Origin: JAGPUQ01 sp049325095
GTDB taxonomy: Bacteria; Pseudomonadota; Gammaproteobacteria; Pseudomonadales; Porticoccaceae
Direction of reading: 5' to 3'
Length of the DNA: 64,000 nt
Assembly: GCA_049325095.1 (NCBI GenBank)
Contig: JBMOPO010000033.1
Coordinates: 1 to 64,000, forward strand
The notes below the pieces were generated by a model. The model did no database searches and had not been told where the DNA came from. It saw only the letters and a program-made list of their open reading frames with translations. Each line of letters begins with the position of its first letter. Positions within the stretch are counted from its first letter, which is position 1. Positions 16,112-23,413 of the stretch are shown here, piece by piece. The translations under genes were made by a program, and so were the position numbers.

Positions 16112-17320
16112 TTACAGCACAAGCGATCCGAACACCACAGCCGCCGGCCGCTGAACGGCCAGTGCGGCGCGCAGCTCGGCCAGCAAGACAACGCGGTTGG
16201 CGATAAAGTCCGAGCCTTCAAAGCCAGCCTCGACCCTCGCATCCTCGCGCGTGAACAAGACGCCCATTTGCGCCGTATCTAGCGCGATGAACTTGCCGAG
16301 GGTGACTGCCGGCGAGACGTAGATGGGCGTGTTCCAAACGGTCGCCGCGTTCGGCCCGCCGGGATCGCCGAGGACATACGCCGCGTCCGTACCCTTGATG
16401 CGCTGCATTGAGCGGTAGTCAGTAGGGTGCATCACGACGAGGTTCGGAACGGCGTTTGCGACTTCGAGCATCGCGAGCGCACGGTTGATCGAATCGATGG
16501 AAGTGTCACCGCTGGTCGGCGTAAACGGCGTGTGATTTCCAGCAAGCGTCAGTCCGCGCATGTTCGCGCCGACACCAGTGCCGCTGACGATCTGCGACTC
16601 AAGCGCCAGTTCCAGGCCGTACAGAAGCCGCTGCTCCAGCGTCTGTTGCAGCATCGGCACGTCCGCCAAAATCTGCTTCGACGCCTTGATCCAGTGCGCG
16701 ATGGTCGGAACTTTGATGTCGATCTGTTCGTAAACGAGCGAGGATTCAGGCTTGAGAACCCCCTCGTGCTCGAAGGGCGATCCGCCACCTTGCGGCGCTG
16801 CGGCGTTGGTAAAGCTCGTCTCGCGCGAGTATTCAACCGAGCCGCCGGTTACCTGGACCGATTGAATGAACTCGCGCAGCCAGCTCCGCCGCTGCATGCC
16901 GCTGACGATCCCAGGCAGCGGCTGGGTTACGCCAGGCGCGCCAGTGCCATACTTGATCGTGTTTGCCTGCACCGGAAGCAGCAGGCCGGAATTCACGTCG
17001 ATTGAAGTTTTCGTGGCTCGCCGAGAAGCCACGGCTTGGAACTCGGCCGACCTCGAAAGCGTACTGGCCAGTGCGGCAGCGGCATTGCCGGCATTCGTAC
17101 CCGGTGTACGAAGCGAGTAGTCCGCCACCTTCTGCTCGATCTCCAGCAGGTTGAGGTTGGCGGCCTCGGCTTTCTGCGTTGCGGCTTGGATGCCGGCCTC
17201 GGTCTGGCGCCGGAACTTGACAAGCTCCGCGTTCCATCGATCAAGCTCGGCAGCGACGAGCTCTGCGGTCGAGCTATTTGCGTAAACGGCACGGATGCCG
17301 CGGCGTTGAGATACGTTCAT
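16112..17320 (-). CDS. HK97-fold phage major capsid protein
   Basis: A 402-residue capsid protein. Residues about 15-75 form a predicted coiled coil, the position of the delta/scaffold domain of HK97-type proteins, and the rest shows family features: the N-arm/E-loop region, a spine-helix segment with LADVPMLQQTLEQRLLYGLE, GLTLAG, VVMHPTDYRSM and LGDPGG, and a C-terminal FIANRVVLLAELRAALAV. It would form the shell of a small procapsid. The gene is complete, but there is no portal, protease or scaffold gene beside it, so any particle would need helper proteins. Encapsulin is less likely given the coiled-coil arm and the terminase gene nearby. Confidence 0.82.
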   Translation of the reverse strand: MNVSQRRGIRAVYANSSTAELVAAELDRWNAELVKFRRQTEAGIQAATQKAEAANLNLLEIEQKVADYSLRTPGTNAGNAAAALASTLSRSAEFQAVASRRATKTSIDVNSGLLLPVQANTIKYGTGAPGVTQPLPGIVSGMQRRSWLREFIQSVQVTGGSVEYSRETSFTNAAAPQGGGSPFEHEGVLKPESSLVYEQIDIKVPTIAHWIKASKQILADVPMLQQTLEQRLLYGLELALESQIVSGTGVGANMRGLTLAGNHTPFTPTSGDTSIDSINRALAMLEVANAVPNLVVMHPTDYRSMQRIKGTDAAYVLGDPGGPNAATVWNTPIYVSPAVTLGKFIALDTAQMGVLFTREDARVEAGFEGSDFIANRVVLLAELRAALAVQRPAAVVFGSLVL

Positions 17321-17374
17321 GTTTGTTCACCGTGTAAAGTAGATGGTTCGGGTTTTGTCCGCCCATCCCCGCAA

Positions 17375-17489
17375 GCGCACGGCATTACAAGGAGTCAGAT
17401 CCGGTAGCGCACGGCGTACCGCTTGAATATCGCCAGGAGGCAGCGCACGGCGTGCAACTTGGCGAGGTGCTGCGGGCAGCGCACGGCGT
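17375..17489. repeat. four iteron-like repeats upstream of the capsid gene
   Basis: GCGCACGGC occurs at 17375, 17407, 17443 and 17479; the last three extend to GCGCACGGCGT, two of them on to ACC. Spacing is 32, 36 and 36 bases. The block fills the only sizeable gap (17321-17529) in the element. It could bind a replication initiator, a regulator of the capsid operon or the small terminase. The repeats are too short and few for a CRISPR array. Confidence 0.6.
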
Positions 17490-17529
17490 ACCAGCAGCAA
17501 GTAAACATTAGCAAAAAATCGTCAATTTC

Positions 17530-17760
17530 TCAATTGGAAACGGGGGTTACAGGCGTTGCTTCCAGTGTGTCGGCCAGCCGGCGCAGTGCATCCGGCACGT
17601 TCTGCGGCCCGCCATTCGCCATGCCGATGAAGCCGAGCGCGATCTTGATCAGCTCATTGGCGACGATCTCATCCGGCACGCCTTGATCGACGGCGGCCTC
17701 CATGGCGAGCGCGATCGCTGTCGCGGCGTTGGCGCGCTGCTGTGCCTCAGTTTTTGTCAT
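17530..17760 (-). CDS. unknown 76-residue element protein
   Basis: A small helical protein from ATG 17760, starting MTKTEAQQRANAATAIALAM, overlapping the preceding gene by 14 bases. I recognise no family. It contains a hydrophobic ELIKIALGFIGMANGG segment but no convincing membrane helix. Its position between the terminase-side genes and the iteron block suggests a head, packaging or regulatory role; that is inference. Confidence 0.5.
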   Translation of the reverse strand: MTKTEAQQRANAATAIALAMEAAVDQGVPDEIVANELIKIALGFIGMANGGPQNVPDALRRLADTLEATPVTPVSN

Positions 17761-18064
17761 TTCGTTTCTCCGTCGGTTGGTTGGTGCGTGGTTTCTCGAA
17801 GCGGCGCGCGACAGTCGCCCGCAGCTCGGGCAAGCGCGATGCCAGGGCGCGCTTGTCATCAGTGGTCATCGGCCGCCCGTGGTACTGGAGCCAGGCATCG
17901 GCGAGGGTCCAGGGCGTCCCAGCGTGCGCCAGCAGGCCGGTTGAGTTCGGGTGCTCGATCTTGTGGCTGTCGAATCCGCTGGGAGTGTCAGGCCATGGCG
18001 CGCCGGTCAGCGCCGCGGTGATCGTTGGCGAGAATGTCGGTTTGCGTCGTCGAGGTGCGCGCAT
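17747..18064 (-). CDS. unknown 105-residue element protein
   Basis: A basic protein starting MRAPRRRKPTF and ending in a lysine/arginine-rich tail. It follows the small-terminase gene by two bases and overlaps the next gene by 14. No family recognised. Genes in this position in phages are often HNH nucleases or head-completion factors, but no HNH motif is present. Confidence 0.5.
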   Translation of the reverse strand: MRAPRRRKPTFSPTITAALTGAPWPDTPSGFDSHKIEHPNSTGLLAHAGTPWTLADAWLQYHGRPMTTDDKRALASRLPELRATVARRFEKPRTNQPTEKRNDKN

Positions 18065-18066
18065 GT

Positions 18067-18387
18067 CTACCTCCTCAAGCTGGGTGGGCGTGGTGCGTCG
18101 GCGGGCGCGGATTCGAGGCCGAGTTCGCGCAGCAAACGGGCAAACGCGATCCGGGAGTCCCGCTCAACCGCAACCTCCGGCCTCGCTTTGGGTTGGCCCT
18201 GGCCGTCTTGATACACAAGCCCGAACTCTGCCAGTGCGGCGCGTGCCTGCTCGGCCCTGTCCCACGCCTGTGCGGCCAGCGTCAGCAAGCGCAGGTGGTG
18301 CGGTTCCAGCGCAAAGCCCTCGACGATCTCTAGCCACCAGCGCTTCGAGGCGGTGGACAGGTGTTTGGGCGGTTTCGGTAGCTTCAT
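18067..18387 (-). CDS. terS: P27-family phage small terminase subunit
   Basis: A 106-residue protein that begins MKLPKPPKHLSTASKRWW, the typical opening of P27-family small terminases, followed by LEPHHLRLLTLAAQAWDRAEQA and a RIAFARLLRELGL C-terminus. The small subunit recognises the packaging site and passes DNA to the large-subunit motor. Its ATG overlaps the upstream stop (ATGA). No large terminase is encoded in the element, as in PICI-type satellites that redirect a helper phage's motor. Confidence 0.78.
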   Translation of the reverse strand: MKLPKPPKHLSTASKRWWLEIVEGFALEPHHLRLLTLAAQAWDRAEQARAALAEFGLVYQDGQGQPKARPEVAVERDSRIAFARLLRELGLESAPADAPRPPSLRR

Positions 18388-18827
18388 GCGTTTCTCCAGG
18401 GTTTCAATTTGAACCGGGTCGAGGCGCGCTCTTTTTTGGGTACCCTCGCCGATCCTTTGGTCACGGCATTCGGACTTTTGCGACCGCCCCCCACGGCGAG
18501 CGCCAGGCCAGCCTGTGCATAGGGCGCGCCGGTAATGCGCTGCAACGCCGAACACCAGACAACCACCTCGCCCTCAGCCTTCACGAACAGCGGCGAACGC
18601 AACCACACACGAGGCCCGACTGTTCGCCCTGGTGCCGCGTCTTCAATGGCCACGCCGAGCACACAGAGCCATTCCAGCGGCGGTTGGCGCTCGGTCCTTG
18701 AGGGAACCACCAGGCACAGGTTGCCGGGCCGAATGGCACGCCCGTCGCGGTCGTAGCCGATGATCTCGGGTATTTCGTGCGAGTCGCGCCATTGTTGGTG
18801 GGTGCGGTACATGGGCGTGTCGGTCAT
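18384..18827 (-). CDS. unknown 147-residue element protein
   Basis: It starts MTDTPMYRTHQQWRDSHEIP from ATG 18827, which overlaps the replication ATPase stop by four bases, and its own stop overlaps the small-terminase start. A beta-rich middle (NLCLVVPSRTERQPPLEWLC, GPRVWLRSPLFV) and a basic C-terminal tail are all I can describe. No known family. Its place between replication and packaging genes fits a DNA-binding or packaging-accessory protein. Confidence 0.55.
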   Translation of the reverse strand: MTDTPMYRTHQQWRDSHEIPEIIGYDRDGRAIRPGNLCLVVPSRTERQPPLEWLCVLGVAIEDAAPGRTVGPRVWLRSPLFVKAEGEVVVWCSALQRITGAPYAQAGLALAVGGGRKSPNAVTKGSARVPKKERASTRFKLKPWRNA

Positions 18828-20572
18828 AGCGCACCCCCGTTGCAGTACCCGCAGCCGACGCCACAGCACTTACAGCGGTCGGGATCCGCGGTGGGGGATA
18901 GGTGAGATAGGGGAGATTGGGGAGATGTTTCAGCCCCTATTACTTCATCTGGCTTGCCATCTCGCGCGTGAAGAAGTGAAACATGTCCCCTATGTCCCCC
19001 ATGTCCCCTACCCTCAAGGCTCACTGCCCAACGGTAAGATCCGCCCCGGGTGGAATGTCGTGTCAACACCAGGCCGCCACTTCGCGCATCGCGGTTGTGC
19101 CGCAGCCAATAACCCAGGGCGCGGCCGTCCATGCCGCCCTTGCGAGTGCACACGGCGGCGAGGGCTTCGCGCAGGTCACTGTCGTGCTCGGCGCGCTGGA
19201 TAGCGTCAGCGCTGGTCGCTGGCTCATCGCTGAATGCCGCATGCCAGGCCGTGAATACCGCATGCAGCTCCTGGCGAGACGGATCATCGGCCATGGCGCG
19301 GTCCACGGATCCAGCCGGATCAGGCATCCCCAGCCAAACCAGCGCCGACTGCACGTCGGCCCATTCCTTGAAGAGGCCAAGCGGCCGTATCCCGACCTTA
19401 GGGCGGCCGGCCAGGATGTAAGCGCGAATGATGGTCTGGCAGGCAGCCACCAGCTCCGCGCGGCGCTCGAAAGTCTCGGCGAGCAAGTCCTGGTCGATCT
19501 CCCGGGTATCGGGTCGCTCCGTCCGCGCGTCCAGGCGGCAGACGATCGAGCGCCGCACCAGGTCACCGCAGATAGCTAGGTTGTTGCCGGTTGCGGTAAT
19601 CAGCACAGTGCACGGCACGGCGTAGCTGTTATGCGTGCCCAGTGGGCGAATTTTCCGCTCGGGTTGCGTCAGTGTCTGGCAGAGGGTCGAGCCCTCCAGC
19701 GGCGCTTCAACGTTGTCGATGGCGATCATCGTGTCACCCGCCAGCAGCATCGAGTCGAGGCGCTTGGTTGCCTCTACGGGGTCGCGGCCGTAGTCCATCA
19801 CCGCCGCGCGGGCGCCGGTCGCCAGGATCGCCGCGCTGTCGTTTAGAAGCGACTTGCCGGTTCCGGCGGTCGGCGCGTCGATGGCGTGCATGGGTGCGAT
19901 GTCCAACATCTGCCGATGGACGGCCGTAATCGCCAGGGATAGCCCCGCGGCGGCGTCCTGCTCGCTCGCCCAGGCCATGTGGCGGTAGTGGTGGCGCAGC
20001 GCCTCCAGCGCGTTCTCTGCGGCGTCGCGCGTGGTGCCCGGTTCCGGCCAGGGCCCCTCAATGTCCAGGTAGAGGCCGCGGTGGTACCCTGGCGTAGCGC
20101 TCCAGGTGCCGTCCGGCCAGACCACCGGGGTTTTGACGATCGCGCGCAGGACGGGCCAGTCGCCCTCGTCGGGGGTCGTCGCGATGGTCTCGGCGACGTC
20201 TGTGGGCGGGTCGGCCGGGATCCACTCCTTCTCCCTCCGCACGAATCGCTCCCACCCAGCGGCCTCGCCCAGGCGCAGGCGCAGCCAGGGCGCGCGCACG
20301 GGTATGAGGATGGTCGCGCCCAACGGTCTGCGGATTCCGTCTGCGCTCACGGCGGCGTCCAGGCGAACGAGCCGCACCAGCTGCCCGCCGCGGTTGTAGA
20401 TCGGCAGGTTCGCCCGCCGCAGCGCGTCGATACCCTCGCGCACCACCCGGGGGCGTTCCCCCGCGGCCAATCGGATCAGTCGGGCCAGGGGCAGCGGCTC
20501 GTTGTTGCCACCAGCGGGCAGCACGGCGGGCGCTTCAACCCCGGTCAAGATCCCGTCGCCGTAGGCGCTCAT
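18824..20572 (-). CDS. replication ATPase / primase-helicase-like protein of the element
   Basis: A 582-residue protein from ATG 20572 (ATGA overlap with the upstream gene). The middle carries a P-loop in APTAGTGKSLLN, a Walker B-like MIAIDNVEAP, and a sensor/arginine motif LITATGNNLAICGDLVRRSI, the pattern of superfamily-3/D5-like helicases of satellites and plasmids. The N-terminal 190 residues have no recognisable prim-pol or TOPRIM motif. The C-terminus has a low-complexity GH/SP-rich tail and ends with a CKCCGVGCGYC zinc knuckle. It is the likely replication protein of the element. Confidence 0.7.
   Translation of the reverse strand: MSAYGDGILTGVEAPAVLPAGGNNEPLPLARLIRLAAGERPRVVREGIDALRRANLPIYNRGGQLVRLVRLDAAVSADGIRRPLGATILIPVRAPWLRLRLGEAAGWERFVRREKEWIPADPPTDVAETIATTPDEGDWPVLRAIVKTPVVWPDGTWSATPGYHRGLYLDIEGPWPEPGTTRDAAENALEALRHHYRHMAWASEQDAAAGLSLAITAVHRQMLDIAPMHAIDAPTAGTGKSLLNDSAAILATGARAAVMDYGRDPVEATKRLDSMLLAGDTMIAIDNVEAPLEGSTLCQTLTQPERKIRPLGTHNSYAVPCTVLITATGNNLAICGDLVRRSIVCRLDARTERPDTREIDQDLLAETFERRAELVAACQTIIRAYILAGRPKVGIRPLGLFKEWADVQSALVWLGMPDPAGSVDRAMADDPSRQELHAVFTAWHAAFSDEPATSADAIQRAEHDSDLREALAAVCTRKGGMDGRALGYWLRHNRDARSGGLVLTRHSTRGGSYRWAVSLEGRGHGGHRGHVSLLHARDGKPDEVIGAETSPQSPLSHLSPTADPDRCKCCGVGCGYCNGGAL
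18901..19012. repeat. 9-base periodic imperfect inverted repeat in the ATPase gene
   Basis: The arm at 18901-18932 has GGGGAGAT units at 9-base period ending in GTTTCA; the arm at 18977-19012 has three ATGTCCCC(T/C) units preceded by TGAAAC. The arms are complementary apart from recurrent single mismatches, with a 44-base loop. The block encodes a GHGGHRGH and SPQSPLSHLSP tail. It could be an origin-type structure inside the replication gene, or a translated slippage repeat. Confidence 0.55.
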
Positions 20573-20997
20573 GCCGCACCCCGTGGCCGCTCGCTGGCAT
20601 CGGCCCACCAGTCCGTCACAACTCGCTCGCCGTCGAAAAGCTGCACCACGGACGCACCAGACGCCACCAGCACCATGCCGAGCTCGTGCAGGTGGCCCTG
20701 GTCGGCGGTGAACCCTTGCGGCGGCGCGCAGAAGACAGGCTGGCCGCGCACCAGGCTCCAGCCGAAGCGGTCCGCCGGTTCGGTGTCGGGAAGCACAATC
20801 TCGCCACCGGGCAGTTGCAGCCTGCCAGGCCAGCCGACGCGAATGAGAATGCAGCGCCATGCGCCAGGGGTGAATTGCCGGCTGTATGGCGGCCGTCGCC
20901 GAGGGGTGGTATTCTTGCTTTGAGCGACGTTGCCAGTGTGCTCGATCCCCTCAGCGCCGACCCCCGCCCCGGGTCGGCGTTGTCTTTTGAGGGTCAT
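20569..20997 (-). CDS. unknown 142-residue element protein
   Basis: Starts at ATG 20997, overlapping the alpA stop by four bases, and its stop overlaps the ATPase start by four. Basic N-terminus, then a compact beta-rich domain (WRCILIRVGWPGRLQLPGG, FGWSLVRGQPVFCAPPQG). No family recognised. The tight coupling between alpA and the replication ATPase suggests a role in replication or regulation. Confidence 0.55.
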   Translation of the reverse strand: MTLKRQRRPGAGVGAEGIEHTGNVAQSKNTTPRRRPPYSRQFTPGAWRCILIRVGWPGRLQLPGGEIVLPDTEPADRFGWSLVRGQPVFCAPPQGFTADQGHLHELGMVLVASGASVVQLFDGERVVTDWWADASERPRGAA

Positions 20998-21194
20998 CCC
21001 ACGGTCTCCATCTCCGGCTCAACGGTGCGGCGGGTCAACCATGCGTCCAAGTCAGCGCGGCGGTACACGATTCGCCCGCCGGCCCGGATCCAGGGCGGCC
21101 CTACGCGGGCGTTGCGCCAGCGGATCAATGAACGTTCGGAATGGCGCAAGTACGTTGCGGCTTCGCGGGTCTTCAGAATCTCGGGTGAGGGCAT
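20994..21194 (-). CDS. alpA: AlpA/MerR-like excisionase or transcriptional regulator
   Basis: A 66-residue winged-helix protein: LKTREAATYLRHSERSLIRWR is the helix-turn-helix and GRIVYRRADLDAWLTRR the wing, as in AlpA and DNA-binding excisionases. AlpA-type proteins drive integrase transcription or excision and are master regulators in Gram-negative PICIs. Two inverted repeats lie just upstream (21201-21266). Confidence 0.82.
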   Translation of the reverse strand: MPSPEILKTREAATYLRHSERSLIRWRNARVGPPWIRAGGRIVYRRADLDAWLTRRTVEPEMETVG

Positions 21195-21200
21195 TGCTCG

Positions 21201-21266
21201 GCTCCGTTTGGCGGTACGGAGCGAAACTTACAAGGTCGGTTTCACGGGTAATCGAAAACCGTGAAA
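21201..21266 (-). promoter_or_regulatory. two inverted repeats in the alpA control region
   Basis: GCTCCGT/ACGGAGC (21201-21207, 21216-21222, 8-base loop) and TTTCACGG/CCGTGAAA (21240-21247, 21259-21266, 11-base gap). They fill the only gap between orf248 and alpA. The outer pair looks like a repressor operator; the inner one, a few bases before the alpA start, could sequester its ribosome site. Neither is followed by a U-run. Confidence 0.5.
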
Positions 21267-21267
21267 A

Positions 21268-22014
21268 TCATTCCATCAATTTTTTTCTATACGCGGAAAT
21301 CCGATTGTTGAGCGTAGCGAAGGAAGTTGTTTCTTCCTTGCCGTTTGGCCGTCGCCAAAAGATGTCGCCATCCCCGTCAATGTCGTCAATCACGCCGTCG
21401 CCGTTCTTTTTGAGAAAGTCCAGCACGGCCCTGGCGGATGCTTTCCGCCCCAGTGAACCCAATGCGTCCATTATCAGCTCTCCCAACGCATCAAGACGTT
21501 GTCCTTTCGGTCCGTCGCGGAACGCCATACCGTGTTGCGCAAGAGGCCATAGGTATTGCTCAAGACTCCCCCGTTCCTGGGCGATCTCGTCTACACGCCG
21601 AAGCATCCCTATCTGCTCTGTCAGCAGCTCCGCGATCACTGTCGGGTAGCCATCGTCATCGGCACCAAACGCCAGGAAGACGTCGATCTCCTTGTCCGTG
21701 TGTAGGCACCGGGACAGGACCTCGAGGAGCACTTTGCCGTACAGGGGCGAACCCGCCGCTTCCGGCAGTAGCCGTCCGAGGTGGCCGCAGTCGCTTACGG
21801 TCTGGAAATTACCCACATCCCATCCCGACAGGGCGACCAGCGCCTGCCGCGCCATTTCCGCCACGTCAGCCAGCGGCATCTTCATTTGCTCGAAGTCCAG
21901 GGGCGCACCGGTTAGCCGCGAGCATTCCATTTCCCCCGCGAAAAATTCCTGGGCGCGCTGGCTAAGGTCAACGTCCCATGTGACTGTCGGCTGGTGCGCG
22001 GTTTTGCCCTTCAT
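21268..22014 (-). CDS. unknown 248-residue element protein
   Basis: Its ATG overlaps the integrase stop (ATGA), so it is translated with the integrase. Acidic, mainly helical, soluble, with no signal peptide, membrane helix or motif I recognise; the C-terminus has a GDGVIDDIDGDGDIF loop resembling a calcium-type acidic loop. Base composition is AT-richer than its neighbours, suggesting a separate origin. Its place between integrase and alpA is a typical spot for variable cargo in islands, so host-defence or superinfection genes are worth considering; this is inference only. Confidence 0.6.
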   Translation of the reverse strand: MKGKTAHQPTVTWDVDLSQRAQEFFAGEMECSRLTGAPLDFEQMKMPLADVAEMARQALVALSGWDVGNFQTVSDCGHLGRLLPEAAGSPLYGKVLLEVLSRCLHTDKEIDVFLAFGADDDGYPTVIAELLTEQIGMLRRVDEIAQERGSLEQYLWPLAQHGMAFRDGPKGQRLDALGELIMDALGSLGRKASARAVLDFLKKNGDGVIDDIDGDGDIFWRRPNGKEETTSFATLNNRISAYRKKLME

Positions 22015-23240
22015 GCCTTCGCCGCCGCGATGCTGACAACCTTGTCTTCGTCGGCCGCGCCCTCGGCGATCCGCAGCAACCGGCGCTCCCAGGCCTCCAG
22101 TGCGGCGCGTTTTTCGGTCTCGTAGCGGTGCAGATCGTAGACGGCGGCAACGCCCTTCCTGGTGTGGCCGATCGCCGCTTCCGCCACCACCTCACTCACC
22201 CCAGCAGCGGCGAGTCCGGTGCGCATGGTTCGGCGCAGATCGTGCGGCCTCCAGTGCCCCCAGGTGTCGGCCTCGGTGCTCCCCAGGGCCTCCGCGCACC
22301 GCCGCACCGCCTTCGCCAGTGCGCCCGGCCCCAGCGGCCGCCCCCGTGCGCTGAACACATGCTCCGGGTGCCCTTTGGCCTCGGCGAGGATGGCGAGCGC
22401 GGTATCCGTCAGGGGCACGGAGTGGGCGGTCTCAGTCTTGCCCCGGCGCTCGGCGGGGATCGTCCAGCGCGCGCCGTCTACCTCGGCCCACCGCATACCG
22501 GCCACCTCGCCGGGGCGCTGCCCGGTGACCAGGATCAGCTTGAGCGCCAACAAGGTGGCTTGGTGCATCCCCGGCGGGCTCTCCAGGCACCACAGCGCGC
22601 GAATCTCGTCGTCGCTCAGGACTCGCCCACGCTGGCGGGAAGTGAGCCCCTGGCCCAGCCTCTCGGGCTTGAGCGATGCCACCGGGTTCGCCTCGATGAT
22701 CTCCCGGTCCTCGGCGTAGGCGAACAGTTGCTTCGTGTAGGTGCTCAGAATGCCGGCCATCCGTGGCCGGCTCTCGGCGAGGGGCTCGATCTGCGCGATC
22801 ACATCACGGCGGCGCACATCGCGGATCTTCTTCTTGCCGATCGCGGGCAGCAGGTGGTTCTGCAGGACGGCCTCGATCTCGCGGTAGCTCTTGCGGTCGC
22901 GCTTGGTGCGCAGGAACCGTTCGGCCACGTCCGCCACGGTGGGCTCGGCCTTTTCTTCTCGGCGCTGCTCCAGGATGTCCACGCCGTCGTCGATGTCCCG
23001 GCGCAGGTCAGCGCCTCGCTTCCTGGCAGCCGTTAGGGTCCAGGTCGGGTGTTCCCCGATGGTCAACAGCCGATCCTTTCCGGCCGCGGTGAGATAGCGC
23101 AGAACGAATGCCCGCTTGCCGGCGGCAGTCACCCTCAGGCCGAATCCCTTGGGTGCGTCCTTGTGGTCGTCGAAGACCAGCCGGCGGCCCCTCGCCGGCA
23201 CCTCCATTTTGCGGATGGCGACATCGCTCAACGTTGGCAT
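22011..23240 (-). CDS. int: tyrosine-recombinase integrase (P4 type)
   Basis: A 409-residue integrase with a DUF4102-like N-terminal arm-binding domain (KGFGLRVTAAGKRAFVLRY), a core-binding domain, and a catalytic domain with arginine in GQRPGEVAGMRW, HDLRR, the histidine of IGHTRKG and the tyrosine near LHRYETEKR. It lies 173 bases from attR, pointing inward, and should catalyse integration into tRNA-Asn. I chose ATG 23240 with GAGGG eight bases upstream over a GTG five codons earlier. It is the first gene of the operon-like run. Confidence 0.93.
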   Translation of the reverse strand: MPTLSDVAIRKMEVPARGRRLVFDDHKDAPKGFGLRVTAAGKRAFVLRYLTAAGKDRLLTIGEHPTWTLTAARKRGADLRRDIDDGVDILEQRREEKAEPTVADVAERFLRTKRDRKSYREIEAVLQNHLLPAIGKKKIRDVRRRDVIAQIEPLAESRPRMAGILSTYTKQLFAYAEDREIIEANPVASLKPERLGQGLTSRQRGRVLSDDEIRALWCLESPPGMHQATLLALKLILVTGQRPGEVAGMRWAEVDGARWTIPAERRGKTETAHSVPLTDTALAILAEAKGHPEHVFSARGRPLGPGALAKAVRRCAEALGSTEADTWGHWRPHDLRRTMRTGLAAAGVSEVVAEAAIGHTRKGVAAVYDLHRYETEKRAALEAWERRLLRIAEGAADEDKVVSIAAAKA

Positions 23241-23264
23241 CTGACAATCCCTCACTTGGCTTGC

Positions 23265-23292
23265 GGGTCACAGTTATGTCACAGCATAACTG
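23265..23292. promoter_or_regulatory. right arm-type site and palindrome upstream of int
   Basis: 23265-23286 repeats the left-end site (15041-15062) with two changes. Within it CAGTTATG (23271-23278) and CATAACTG (23285-23292) form a perfect 8-base inverted repeat 31 bases from the int start. A further TGTGACA, an inverted half-site, is at 23383-23389. Integrase binding here could both direct recombination and repress int. Confidence 0.5.
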
Positions 23293-23413
23293 GGTATTTC
23301 GTGGCGCGCAATGTCAGTTGGTGTCAGTGGTTAGCCGTGCTAATCCAGCGTGAAAACAAGCGGTTAGTGGCAAAAACCTTGGTGTGACAAGGGGTTCAGG
23401 AAGGGCGCTGTAG

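Noticed and set aside
16112..17320. Encapsulin nanocompartment
   Set aside because: A long coiled-coil N-terminal arm, P27 small terminase nearby and integration in a tRNA fit a phage-type capsid better; no cargo enzyme is adjacent.
17375..17489. CRISPR array
   Set aside because: Repeat cores are only 9-11 bases, four copies, with uneven spacers and no cas genes.
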